From the NCBI GenBank assembly GCA_943333125.1, contig CALQSB010000020.1, positions 1-53,525 on the forward strand: 53,525 bases of DNA, written 5' to 3'. The notes below the pieces were generated by a model. That model saw nothing but the letters and a program-made list of their open reading frames with translations. It was not told the origin of the DNA and searched no databases. Positions 41,860-51,079 of the stretch are shown piece after piece (positions within the stretch are counted from its first letter, which is position 1; each line of letters opens with the position of its first letter). The stretch is from Chitinophaga pinensis (GTDB taxonomy: Bacteria; Bacteroidota; Bacteroidia; Chitinophagales; Chitinophagaceae). The translations under genes were made by a program, and so were the position numbers.

Positions 41860-43212
41860 TTAAGAGGTAGGACCGTTGTCTGCGGCTGCTTCAATGATTG
41901 TTTGTATAGCAGGAGAAACTACATTTAAAAAATCATATCCCAGTATGGTTTCTAATGCATCTACAGAAACACGGTATGTTCCCCAGCTTTGAGCATTTAC
42001 TGTTTGCGTATTAGGCATATCAACAGCTATTACTCTTGTGGTATTACTAACTCTGGATGCATCATTCGATCCTGTAGGAAGCACAACAATAACTTTCCAG
42101 CAATGAGAAGGTACATTAATGCTTCCAGAAGCAATTGTAGTAGTTACACCGCCATTGCTTCCGGTTCCACCACTGCCATATCCTCCTGAAATAATGTAAA
42201 GTTCATTTCCTGCATTCATTAATGTTCTGCAATAATTTTCAAGAGCAACCCAGGTAACCCTGTTTAAGTTTGGAGACTGTGGGATCATATTTGTCATTAG
42301 AAAAGTAGCTGTATTATCAGCAGTTGTAGAGTCGCGATCTTCTGAAGGACAAAGATGGCCTCTATCGAAACCGGTAAGTGAATAACTGGTAGAGGGTGCT
42401 TTGTAAAAACTTGTAGGAAGGGTATTGTCGCTGGCAAAACAATCGCATCTTGCTGCGGCTCCTTTCCAGGCCGGACTTAAATGCCAGCTTACCCAATTGG
42501 CTTCACCTTTTGAATTGTTGTAAGCCATGGTGTATTGAGATTTTACCATTAAATAATTATTGGGTGTTGAAGTTGTAGTTGTTGCATTTGTGGGGTTTCC
42601 CATGCCCATATTGTCGTCTCGTGTAGGCCCGGATGGGATGTCCTGAATATCAAAATCATCCACGTTAAGTTTTCCTCCAGTTAACTTTCTGATTTGAAAA
42701 CGAACGGCGCCTGTATAAGTACTGGTAAACGTAGCTTTTGTTAATGTGGTAGTAGAAGCCGTTAGAGTAGAGCCAAGTTTCGCCCAAGATGTTCCTGAAT
42801 TTGTGGAAGCCCATAATTCAAAAGTGCTATTAGCCTCAGTACTGTACTTCCCATAATTAAATGATATAGCAGATACTCCCGAAGTAATGTCGAAATTCAT
42901 AGAAAGTATTCCCGTATTTTGAACACGAACGCTTTTTGTCCCACTCTTACGATCTGTAGAGCTCGTTCCAATCAAAGCGTCATTTAAATTCCATGAGCCT
43001 GTGGAAAAAGTTGCATTGGCAGTAGTGTAGGTTGTTTTAGAAGCAAGTTCAAAAGTTTCCGGAAAATTTGTAACAGACTTATTAAAAGGACTGTTGTTTG
43101 TATTTAATTCTGAATTAATTGAATTTTGGGAAACGGTATTATCTTTCTTGCATGAAACATAAGTGAAAGTAAATACACAGATAATAGCGAGCAAACTAAG
43201 GTTGAATTTCAT
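41860..43212 (-). CDS. DNA/RNA non-specific endonuclease (NucA family), lipoprotein
   Basis: The 450-residue protein starts with a Bacteroidota lipoprotein signal ending at Cys21 ('TYVSCKKD'). A beta-sandwich domain (~50-190) precedes the nuclease domain. The catalytic motif DRGH is at 283-286 (His286 is the general base). The metal-binding Asn317 and Glu325 lie in 'PNLNRVTWVALE'. Relatives cut single- and double-stranded DNA and RNA with Mg2+. The lipid anchor places it at the envelope, possibly the surface. The NuiA-like inhibitor is the convergent neighbour. -7 candidate TACATTTG at 43233-43240. Phosphate scavenging or defence against extracellular nucleic acid are plausible roles. Confidence 0.93.
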   Translation of the reverse strand: MKFNLSLLAIICVFTFTYVSCKKDNTVSQNSINSELNTNNSPFNKSVTNFPETFELASKTTYTTANATFSTGSWNLNDALIGTSSTDRKSGTKSVRVQNTGILSMNFDITSGVSAISFNYGKYSTEANSTFELWASTNSGTSWAKLGSTLTASTTTLTKATFTSTYTGAVRFQIRKLTGGKLNVDDFDIQDIPSGPTRDDNMGMGNPTNATTTTSTPNNYLMVKSQYTMAYNNSKGEANWVSWHLSPAWKGAAARCDCFASDNTLPTSFYKAPSTSYSLTGFDRGHLCPSEDRDSTTADNTATFLMTNMIPQSPNLNRVTWVALENYCRTLMNAGNELYIISGGYGSGGTGSNGGVTTTIASGSINVPSHCWKVIVVLPTGSNDASRVSNTTRVIAVDMPNTQTVNAQSWGTYRVSVDALETILGYDFLNVVSPAIQTIIEAAADNGPTS

Positions 43213-43232
43213 TTTTTCATTTTTTACTTATT

Positions 43233-43240
43233 CAAATGTA
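43233..43240 (-). promoter_or_regulatory. Candidate -7 box (TACATTTG) for the nuclease gene
   Basis: An exact TAnnTTTG match 20 nt upstream of the ATG at 43212. Motif only. Confidence 0.45.
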
Positions 43241-43271
43241 ATAATAAAAGAGAAAAAAAGCAGAATATAAG

Positions 43272-43305
43272 AAGAAAAAAGCCCGTTTCTTTTGAAACGG
43301 GCTTT
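43272..43305 (-). terminator. Rho-independent terminator of the M43 protease gene
   Basis: A 12-bp stem AAAGCCCGTTTC (43278-43289 with 43294-43305) with a TTTT loop is followed on the minus strand by a T run. It is 23 nt after the protease stop codon. Confidence 0.9.
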
Positions 43306-43328
43306 GTAATAAAGAAGTATGAATATCA

Positions 43329-46300
43329 CTATTCAATTACAAATTTCTGTATTTGTGAATTTATTTCATTGTTTAATCTGATGAAATACATTCCAGGTGT
43401 TAATGTGCTGGTATTCAATTGTAAGTTATTTTTACCGTTGTTTACAAAAGTTGTTTTATTCAAAACTACACGACCAAGTTGATCAATTATCTGTAAACTG
43501 GTTTGTGCTGTTTTTGATGAGTTGTAGTTGATATTGATAAAGCTTTTTGCCGGATTTGGATATACCGTAATGTTGTTATTAGTTGAAGGCGAAGCAAAAC
43601 GGAAACTTGTTGATCCTGTGCTGGCAAGAAGTGAATAGCATTGAGTTGCATTAAATGCATTTACACTTCCTGTAAGTGTTAGATCATCTATTCTCCAGTT
43701 GGCCGTATTAGCGCTGGCAGTTCCGGTGCCGTTATATCCATATATTCTGAAAGTAACTGCAGTTCCTGCGGTACTGCTGAATGAAAGTCCAGAATTACTG
43801 AATAAACTCCATGCAGATGTATTGGTTAATGTTCCGGTTGCAATGTTAGCTGTATAAGCATCAAGGCTGCTTCTTATTGCATAAGCAAGAGGCCCTGTAC
43901 TGGTTGATCTTGATCCAAAGCTAATTCCTGTAAGCGTTACAATATTTCCTGCGGTTGGAGTTAATGTAAATTCAAAATAGGCGCTTCCGGAAGCAGCGGT
44001 GTTTAATACTCCTGTTCTGGCAGCAACACCTGCATTACTGGTGCCTGATGCTCCAGTATATGTTGTGGATGCTGAAGCAGTGGTGATCAAAGTGGTGGTA
44101 CCGTTATTATTTCCCTGCAATAAAGCTGAAGCCGTTAAACGAGTAGCAGCACTTGCCGCATTAGCAGTTCCTGCTGAAAAATTATAGTTGGCTAAACTTA
44201 CTGCATTGAAGCCATTTACTTTTACATAATAAGTTCCAGCTGTTGCAGTGTTTGAAATAATCTGTTCTGCAGTTGTGCCCGTGTTTTGTGAAGAACCCAA
44301 TAAAGTTAATGATGAATTATAAAGACTAACATCATAATCAGCAGGCAATCCTGTTAAACTGATTTTTACATTTGTTGCAGGAGCGATTGTTGAAAAACTA
44401 TACCAATCAACATCTGATGCGGTATTTATAAGCGCAGAAATCGAAGTGTTTGCCGTTAGTGCAGTTGCTGTCGCAGAAGTATTATTTGATTCGTAAGTAT
44501 CACTGCAAGTAGTAGCTGCTAAAGTTGTAAATGTTGAAGAAGTAGAAAAAGGACTGCTTGTGGAAGCGCTGCAAACAGTTTGTACCTGATATTCATAATT
44601 ACTGATAGCAGCTAAGCCTGATAGTGATAATGTTGCAGTTGTGCTTGTAGCAGCAATCCAGGTGGCGGCTCCAACAATTCTATAACGAATATTGTAACTT
44701 AATGCACCTGAAATTGCAGTCCAGGAAATGGTTGCATTGCTTGATGTGATTGAGCTTGAAGTTAAACCGGATGGGGTGGTGCAGGTTACTGTTGCTGCAG
44801 TGGTAGTAAAGGTTGCAGAAGCAGTAAATGCACTTGATGAAGTTGCAGAGCAAACGGTTTTTACTTGAAATTCATAATTGCTTGAAGCCGTTAGTCCGGT
44901 TAAAATACTTGAAGTTGTTGTGCTGGTTGTTGATGTCCATGTTGCAGCACCAACAATTCTGTATTGTACATTATAGCTAATTGCGCCAGTTGCAGCCGTC
45001 CATGAAATCGTTGCGCCGCTTGACGTTATTGAAGCAGAAGTTAATGCTGTTGGTAAATTGCAGGTTGTTACAACTGCAGCGGTAGTAAAGGTTGCAGAAG
45101 CAGTAAATGCACTTGATGAAGTTGCAGAGCAAACAGTTTGTAACTGAAATTCATAATTGCTGGATGCCGTTAGTCCGGTTAATACCTTTGAAGTTGTTGT
45201 GCTGGTTGTTGATGTCCATGTTGCAGCACCAACAATTCTGTATTGTACATTATAGCTAATTGCGCCAGTTGCAGCCGTCCATGAAACCGTTGCGCCGCTT
45301 GACGTTATTGAAGCAGAAGTTAATGCTGTTGGTAAATTGCAGCTTGTTACAACTGCAGTGGTAGTAAAGGTTGTAGAAGCAGTAAATGCACTTGATGAAG
45401 TTGCAGAGCAAACAGTTTTTACTTGAAATTCATAATTGCTTGAAGCCGTTAATCCAGTTAATGCCTTTGAAGTGGTTGTGCTGGTTGTTGATGTCCATGT
45501 TGCAGCACCTACAATCCTATATTGAATGCTGTAACTGGCAGCACCTGTTACTGCTGTCCAAGCTAAAGTTGAACCGCTAGAAGTTATAGCACTGCTGGCT
45601 AGTCCTGTTGGTATGCTGCAAGTGGAAGAAACAGGCAAGCATCCGTTAGAAGATAAAAGGCTTACTCTGGAGCCACCGGTTGCGAAGAGTGCATTCATTC
45701 TTGCGGTCTGTCCTGACGTAAAAATGTTCATACATCCGTCATCGGTATAATCCATATAATTCATGTACATGTCTCCGGAAGTTGTATTACTGCAGGTTCT
45801 GTGAGGGTAAGTTGGGCAACCGGAATTACTGGTGCTTTGTGTAGGCGTGTCGTTAACCAGGTCATTGCCGCAGGATGCATCACCCCAAATGTGATATAGA
45901 TTGAGCCAGTGACCCACTTCATGTGTTGCTGTTCTTCCATATTGATAAGGAGCAGCAGTGCCAGGAGAAAGCACACTTCCAACAGAAGAATAAAGTAATA
46001 CTACACCATCGGTAGCGGCGACATCACCGGGGAATTGAGCATAGCCCAATAAACTGTTTCCCAGATTACAAACCCATATATTAAGATAATTAGAGGATGA
46101 CCATGCATTGTCTCCGCCTGTTGTTGATGATTTTACTTTGTCGTCATCAATAAAAGAAGCAGAAGTTGTTGATTTATGAATAATGCCTGTAGTTGCTAAA
46201 CCATTTGGATCTCTTTGAGCAAGACAGAATTGAATTTTTGTATCAATGCCTAAACTACGGAAAGCGGTTGGTGTGTTTGTTGTATCCGCATTTTTTCTCG

Positions 46301-46622
46301 CATAATCCAGATTTAACTGAGCAATTTGAGCAATACATTGAGCATCAGAAATATTTTGCGCTGCAGTTTTGTATACCACATGGAAAACAACAGGTATAGT
46401 TACAACGCCTGCTTCAGTGCGTGAAAATTGATGAGTCGCATAATTTTGTGTTTGATTTTCGATGTTCTGTCTGCGAATAGCAATCGATGGATCTGCCATT
46501 TGATGAGCGGCAAGCAGACTCATCGTTCCGCAATTTCTTCCTGTAAGATTTTGTGCGATGATTTGGTTAGCGCAAATCATTAAAAATAGTGTAGTAAAGA
46601 ACACTAGTAAATTTCTTTTCAT
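43329..46622 (-). CDS. Secreted M43 (pappalysin-like) metalloprotease with FnIII repeats and a T9SS sorting domain
   Basis: The 1097-residue protein has a signal peptide (cut near 'IIAQ', residue 24). The M43 catalytic domain has zinc motif HEVGHWLNLYH at 234-244 and Met-turn 'MNYMDY' at 287-292. Four fibronectin-III-like repeats of ~93 residues follow (~334-706). A pre-peptidase C-terminal (PPC) domain (~710-815, 'DTYESNNTSATA') and a further beta-sandwich (~820-1000) come next. The last ~75 residues are a T9SS sorting domain ('VYPNPAKSFININY', 'GMYFIRLNN'). The ATG at 46622 starts the signal peptide; an upstream in-frame codon adds 16 residues. It probably digests extracellular protein. The FnIII copies are repetitive at DNA level (279-bp period). 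Confidence 0.95.
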   Translation of the reverse strand: MKRNLLVFFTTLFLMICANQIIAQNLTGRNCGTMSLLAAHQMADPSIAIRRQNIENQTQNYATHQFSRTEAGVVTIPVVFHVVYKTAAQNISDAQCIAQIAQLNLDYARKNADTTNTPTAFRSLGIDTKIQFCLAQRDPNGLATTGIIHKSTTSASFIDDDKVKSSTTGGDNAWSSSNYLNIWVCNLGNSLLGYAQFPGDVAATDGVVLLYSSVGSVLSPGTAAPYQYGRTATHEVGHWLNLYHIWGDASCGNDLVNDTPTQSTSNSGCPTYPHRTCSNTTSGDMYMNYMDYTDDGCMNIFTSGQTARMNALFATGGSRVSLLSSNGCLPVSSTCSIPTGLASSAITSSGSTLAWTAVTGAASYSIQYRIVGAATWTSTTSTTTSKALTGLTASSNYEFQVKTVCSATSSSAFTASTTFTTTAVVTSCNLPTALTSASITSSGATVSWTAATGAISYNVQYRIVGAATWTSTTSTTTSKVLTGLTASSNYEFQLQTVCSATSSSAFTASATFTTAAVVTTCNLPTALTSASITSSGATISWTAATGAISYNVQYRIVGAATWTSTTSTTTSSILTGLTASSNYEFQVKTVCSATSSSAFTASATFTTTAATVTCTTPSGLTSSSITSSNATISWTAISGALSYNIRYRIVGAATWIAATSTTATLSLSGLAAISNYEYQVQTVCSASTSSPFSTSSTFTTLAATTCSDTYESNNTSATATALTANTSISALINTASDVDWYSFSTIAPATNVKISLTGLPADYDVSLYNSSLTLLGSSQNTGTTAEQIISNTATAGTYYVKVNGFNAVSLANYNFSAGTANAASAATRLTASALLQGNNNGTTTLITTASASTTYTGASGTSNAGVAARTGVLNTAASGSAYFEFTLTPTAGNIVTLTGISFGSRSTSTGPLAYAIRSSLDAYTANIATGTLTNTSAWSLFSNSGLSFSSTAGTAVTFRIYGYNGTGTASANTANWRIDDLTLTGSVNAFNATQCYSLLASTGSTSFRFASPSTNNNITVYPNPAKSFININYNSSKTAQTSLQIIDQLGRVVLNKTTFVNNGKNNLQLNTSTLTPGMYFIRLNNEINSQIQKFVIE
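44802..45638. repeat. 279-bp tandem repeats encoding FnIII domains
   Basis: Units start at 44802, 45081 and 45360 (93 codons each). The first two are almost identical over their full length. The third matches in its first half and diverges after. An older, more diverged unit precedes at ~44523. All are within the M43 protease gene. Confidence 0.85.
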
Positions 46623-46875
46623 GTTTAGCAATTTTGGTCGACAAGGTATTATTTTCTTTTCAATTATCATAGAAAATCAATTGCATTATTAAAATTTTCG
46701 ATTCATTAAATTAAGTCGGCATCATTATTGATTGTATTAAGCGAAATTCGGAGGCGATATTTAATGGTAACGTCTTTTTTTTCTAATCGGTAGCGGTTAA
46801 ACGATTTTTCTATATTTTTCCATTTTTTAAAAGATAACTAATTAACTTGCGCCGTCTTCTAAACCAAGAATAAAT

Positions 46876-47898
46876 ATGTTCACCAAAAAAGTTCCACTAT
46901 ACTTATTGTTTATCTCAATTTTTTTCACAGGATTAATTTCCATTTTTGGCTTTAAGTGTTTTGAAAGTAATGATGTTTCAAATTCATTATCTGAATCAAA
47001 ATCTACAATATCCGCAGCTCCACTTTGCAATTTGAATATTTCCAGATTAAAAGGATTTGAATTTATTCATCCCCTGCTTTTTGCAGAGCCAGAATGTGAA
47101 TCAACAAAATTGTTGAGTTGTAAGAATCAAATCGAAGGAATTATAAATGCAAACAAAAATGACGGCAACATTACATCTGCCTCTGTTTATTTGAGAGAGT
47201 TTTCTCAAGCCGAATGGATATCTGTAAATAGTAACGAAGCATATAGCCCTGGCTCATTACTTAAAGTTCCTGAGTTGATTGCCTTTTATAAAATGGATGA
47301 AATGAAGCCTGGCTTTTTAGAAAAAAGTATACTTTATGATAAAGCAATCACCTCGGGCAATTCAAGAACGATTTCCTTTAATTCGAAACATATTGAAGTG
47401 GGTAAGGCCTATACCGTTAAAGAGTTGCTTTACTACATGATTGTATATTCTGATAATGATGCTACTTTACTTTTGAATAATATAATTGATCGAACTGCTT
47501 TTTCAAAAGTATTCTCTGATATCGGATTCAAAGACCCAGACTACAACTCAAATGATTACAAAATGACAGCAGCTGCTTATTCTGATTTTTTTAAAGAGTT
47601 GTATAACGCATCTTATTTAAATTTCAAAAACTCGGAAGAATGTCTTTCATTGTTGAGTAAATCTGATTTTAAAGAAGGGATGTTGAGTGGTATGCCGGCT
47701 AATTGTGTTGTTGCACATAAATTTGGCGAAGGAGGGTTTAGCAACACACCAAATTTTAGTGAGTCTGGTGTTATTTATTGCGGGAAAAGTCCGTTTATTT
47801 TAACAGTAATGACAAAAGGTACAGATATGAAAAAGCTTCCAAAAGTGGTTGCCGAAATATCAAAATCAGTTTATGAATTCATGAGCATAAATTCCTAA
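46876..47898 (+). CDS. Class A beta-lactamase-like serine hydrolase, exported
   Basis: The 340-residue protein has an N-terminal hydrophobic segment (~7-26), so it is exported or membrane-anchored. The serine beta-lactamase/D,D-peptidase fold has S127-L-L-K130 (SxxK), S192-D-N194 (SDN) and, in place of K-T-G, H281-K-F-G284. Class A beta-lactamase-related serine hydrolases in Bacteroidota often have such diverged third motifs and may act on peptidoglycan or other esters and amides. Antibiotic resistance should not be assumed. It is convergent with the triple-Y regulator, 4 nt apart. Confidence 0.82.
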   Translation: MFTKKVPLYLLFISIFFTGLISIFGFKCFESNDVSNSLSESKSTISAAPLCNLNISRLKGFEFIHPLLFAEPECESTKLLSCKNQIEGIINANKNDGNITSASVYLREFSQAEWISVNSNEAYSPGSLLKVPELIAFYKMDEMKPGFLEKSILYDKAITSGNSRTISFNSKHIEVGKAYTVKELLYYMIVYSDNDATLLLNNIIDRTAFSKVFSDIGFKDPDYNSNDYKMTAAAYSDFFKELYNASYLNFKNSEECLSLLSKSDFKEGMLSGMPANCVVAHKFGEGGFSNTPNFSESGVIYCGKSPFILTVMTKGTDMKKLPKVVAEISKSVYEFMSINS

Positions 47899-47902
47899 GT
47901 TC

Positions 47903-50806
47903 TTATTTGCTTGGTTTGTTACTTAAATTAATTAGATAATCAAAAAGACTGATTTCTGTGGTGATGCCTAATTTTTTTCTTAACCGGTACCTGCTGATTT
48001 CAATTCCTCTTACAGATATGTTCATTAACTGTGCAATCTCTTTGGTAGAAAGATTCATGCGCAAATAGATACAAAGTTTTAATTCATTAGGAGTAATATT
48101 AGAATGAGTTTCTTTTAGCACTGCAACAAAATCACTGTGTACTTTATCAAAATGTTGTGCAAAATGCTCCCAGTCTTTATCCATTTTTTCGTCTTCACCA
48201 AGTACTTTAATCATTTTTTTCATTTCGTTCACTGTCTTTTCATTTCCCACAGCCTTCATAATTTGATTGAGCTCTGTTTTTATTTTTGCTAATATTTCTC
48301 CTTTTTGTACAAGGTGCATAGCAGATGTAGCCAGTTCGGAATTCTTAAAATCAATGTCACTTTGCAATTTTTCATTTCTTAAATTAACTAATTCTGTTTC
48401 AGCTTTATTTATTTCAAGCTGATGCAGATAATGTAATTTCTTTTGTTCATCTTCATATTTTTCCTGTTGCGAAAAGAATTTTTTTCTTTGCCATGAATAC
48501 AAATAATAAAAGCCGATAAGTAAAAGCAGAAAATAAAAAGAGTACGCCCAGTTGTTTCGGTACCAGGGATGAAGTATCTGGAATCCATAAGCGGAAATAG
48601 CAGATTCGCTATTCAGATTATTTCTTACTTTTATTTCGAAAGTATAATTTCCAGGGGAAAGATTGGTGTAATCCTTTTCTGTTTTCTTTGACCACTCAGA
48701 CCAGTCTTTATCAAATCCTTTTAAACGATAACTGTATAAAAGATTTGTTTCCTGCCCAAAAACAGGTGTGGAGTATTCAAAGTGTATGTTTTTCCAGTTA
48801 TGATTAATTTGAGGTAATTTAAGTTTGTCCTGAGATTGAATATTGTTGACATTGGAAAAATATCCTCCAAATAAAGTGCTGTCTGTTTGGTTATGAATTT
48901 TAACGGTAGTTATTCGTACTGCAAGCTGGCCGGTATTTTTTTTGTATTTTTCATAATTGATATGATAAAATCCAGATTCACCTCCAAGGAAAATATTGTT
49001 TGAATTTACAGGGTATATACACTCAAATCCACTCAGCATTTTGTTATTCAACTCTGGAAAAAAAATAATTTTAGGCTCTTTGTCGGAAAGGTCAATTACT
49101 CCAAGATTTTTTTCATGTATAAACCAAATATTACCTTCATTATCGTCTTTGAGATAACGAATACTTTGGTCACCAAGAATCTTTCTGTAAAAATCGGATT
49201 GTTCAAAAATGTCTTTTTCGGGATTGTAAATGTAAATTCCTTTATCAGTGGCAACAACAACCTGATTTTTTATTTTGTACACCTGGTTGTTTAACTTAAA
49301 AGGGAGTCCATTTTTATCTGTATATAATTGTGTTTTAAAATGGCTTGTTGAAGTTTCGGTAATTTTATAAACACCATGATAGGGATGCGATACCCAGATG
49401 TTATCAAATTTATCTAAAGCCACATATCTCGAAGATTCTATAAAGTCGGGTACGATCGAAGATGGGGTAAACGTGTTGTTTTTGTATTCGAAAAAGCTTA
49501 GTCCTTTATAATTTCCTGCTACAATTTTTGCGGAAGGAAAAACACTGGAAAGGGGAGTGAAGTTCCAGAAGCCGGCGTCAGTAGCTATAGGAGTAGAATT
49601 ATTGCCATCAATTACAAAAGCACCTTCATGATGTCCCAGTAATAATTTTCCATTGATTTCGGCTAGTCCCCAGGTTTGCCCAGTAGTATTACTTACTTCT
49701 TCAAATATGCCTTTACTGAAACTGAGGTCTTTCTCATTTTGTAATTCGGTTTTAAATAATCCTCCTGATGTGCCAATATAAAGTGCATTGTTATATATAA
49801 TAGAGGCATATCCGGATGCGTTTTGTTCGCTTGGAGAAATGTGCTTGATTGCGCTATTATATGCAATGCAATCAATGCCATTATCTAATCCCAGCCAAAG
49901 GTTTGATTGGTTATCAAGAAGAATACTCAATATATTGTTGTTCTGTAATCCTTCTTTGATAGAAAACTTCTGAATTAGTTTGCCTTCTATATCAACAATA
50001 AAAACACCTCCTATATTGGTTGCTATAGCCATCCAGTTGTTGCTTATTGGAATACATGCGTAAATTCTATACTTCTGAATCTGATCAAAAATCGGGGAGG
50101 TTATTTTTTCGATTCTATTATTTTTAAGTTTGAATAAACCATTTTTAAGGGTAGCTAATAGAATTTCATTTGCTAATGGGAAGATAGCAGTCACGGGATC
50201 ATTTTGTGGAAGCAAATGGGTATCACTGATTGGATTCCAGTTGTTGTTTTCATATTTCATCAAACCGTTTCTATAATCACTGGCAAATAATTGGCCATTA
50301 CAAATACCCATAAAGGACCATTCGGATTTAGAAATATAGATTGATACCGCATTGTAGTTCGTTATCTTAAAGATCTTATTGACAGTTCTAAAGAAAATAT
50401 TCTCTTTTATTGAAACGATATCCCAAACATCACCAAAGGCCCTGTCTTTTTGTGGAATATTAGCTATAAGGGACTTGTAACTCAGCTTTCCATCCTTTCC
50501 TGGAGAAAAGTAGCCAAATTCGTCTTGGCCCCCAACATAAATATTATTGTCGGCTCCAATTTCTATGGAACGAACTATCGTCTTGTTTGGTAAGGGATAT
50601 AGATTCCAATATTTCCCATCAAAACTTAATAAGCCTTCATTGTTGGCTAAGTAAACAATTCCGTTTTTATCTTGTTTAATATCCCAGTTTTGAATGCCGG
50701 CATTATAAGACGATTTGTAAAAATTTGTAATATAGGGAAGGCCAATTGTATTTTGACCAAAACAATAAATTGGAAGCAGAATGACTAAGATAATCTTGTT
50801 AATCAT
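47903..50806 (-). CDS. Membrane-bound one-component regulator: beta-propeller sensor, triple-Y domain, LuxR HTH
   Basis: The 967-residue protein has a signal/anchor segment ('MINKIILVILLPIYCFGQ'). Two-component-regulator-type beta-propeller repeats ('NGIVYLANNEGLLSFDGKYW', 'NLWLGLDNGID', 'NIWVSHPYHGVYK', 'NIWFIHEKNLGVIDL') fill ~30-620. A triple-Y domain follows ('YSYRLKGFDKDWSEW', ~680-750), then a membrane helix (~755-780), a coiled coil (~785-860) and a C-terminal LuxR-type helix-turn-helix (~895-960, 'LSTKEIAQLMNISVRGIEIS'). There is no histidine kinase or receiver domain, so signal and DNA binding are in one chain. Divergent to the modular gene at 51080, which it may control. Start ATG at 50806. 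Confidence 0.88.
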   Translation of the reverse strand: MINKIILVILLPIYCFGQNTIGLPYITNFYKSSYNAGIQNWDIKQDKNGIVYLANNEGLLSFDGKYWNLYPLPNKTIVRSIEIGADNNIYVGGQDEFGYFSPGKDGKLSYKSLIANIPQKDRAFGDVWDIVSIKENIFFRTVNKIFKITNYNAVSIYISKSEWSFMGICNGQLFASDYRNGLMKYENNNWNPISDTHLLPQNDPVTAIFPLANEILLATLKNGLFKLKNNRIEKITSPIFDQIQKYRIYACIPISNNWMAIATNIGGVFIVDIEGKLIQKFSIKEGLQNNNILSILLDNQSNLWLGLDNGIDCIAYNSAIKHISPSEQNASGYASIIYNNALYIGTSGGLFKTELQNEKDLSFSKGIFEEVSNTTGQTWGLAEINGKLLLGHHEGAFVIDGNNSTPIATDAGFWNFTPLSSVFPSAKIVAGNYKGLSFFEYKNNTFTPSSIVPDFIESSRYVALDKFDNIWVSHPYHGVYKITETSTSHFKTQLYTDKNGLPFKLNNQVYKIKNQVVVATDKGIYIYNPEKDIFEQSDFYRKILGDQSIRYLKDDNEGNIWFIHEKNLGVIDLSDKEPKIIFFPELNNKMLSGFECIYPVNSNNIFLGGESGFYHINYEKYKKNTGQLAVRITTVKIHNQTDSTLFGGYFSNVNNIQSQDKLKLPQINHNWKNIHFEYSTPVFGQETNLLYSYRLKGFDKDWSEWSKKTEKDYTNLSPGNYTFEIKVRNNLNSESAISAYGFQILHPWYRNNWAYSFYFLLLLIGFYYLYSWQRKKFFSQQEKYEDEQKKLHYLHQLEINKAETELVNLRNEKLQSDIDFKNSELATSAMHLVQKGEILAKIKTELNQIMKAVGNEKTVNEMKKMIKVLGEDEKMDKDWEHFAQHFDKVHSDFVAVLKETHSNITPNELKLCIYLRMNLSTKEIAQLMNISVRGIEISRYRLRKKLGITTEISLFDYLINLSNKPSK

Positions 50807-50846
50807 TTTTTGAAACTTTTGGTTGTGAAAGTACACAAAATTTGAT

Positions 50847-50942
50847 GATGTAGTAATGTTGTGGTCAAATATAGCCTAAAAATTTAAAAATTTCAAATTA
50901 GATGTAGTAATGATGTGCCTAAATTTATACGAAATGATGTGG
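50847..50942. promoter_or_regulatory. Direct repeats in the divergent promoter region (candidate operators)
   Basis: GATGTAGTAATGTTGTGG at 50847-50864 recurs as GATGTAGTAATGATGTG at 50901-50917. A shorter relative, AATGATGTGG, lies at 50933-50942. They sit between the LuxR-type regulator and the gene at 51080. Binding is inferred from position only. Confidence 0.45.
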
Positions 50943-50949
50943 TGGTATT

Positions 50950-50957
50950 TATTTTTG
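50950..50957 (+). promoter_or_regulatory. Candidate -7 box (TATTTTTG) for the modular secreted-protein gene
   Basis: An exact TAnnTTTG match with TTTA at 50924-50927, 22 nt upstream, as a weak -33 element. It would give a 5' leader of about 115 nt. Confidence 0.45.
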
Positions 50958-51079
50958 TGTTCTTAAATTTCGTTACGTCCCCTTCTCTATTAAAACTGAA
51001 ATCCAGTCCTATTAAAATAGATCCCAGTCCCGGAAGGTTGAAAACTTGCCAAATTTATTTATTAATTAAAAACAAAACA

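Noticed and set aside
43999..45580. Open frames antisense to the M43 protease repeats
   Set aside because: They arise from the repetitive Ala/Thr/Ser-coding DNA of the FnIII region, have no family match, and lie opposite a clear gene.
44802..45638. Possible CRISPR-like array
   Set aside because: The repeats are 279 bp, coding, without short spacers. They are protein-domain repeats.
46876..47898. Antibiotic-resistance beta-lactamase
   Set aside because: The third active-site motif is diverged and the context gives no support for resistance.
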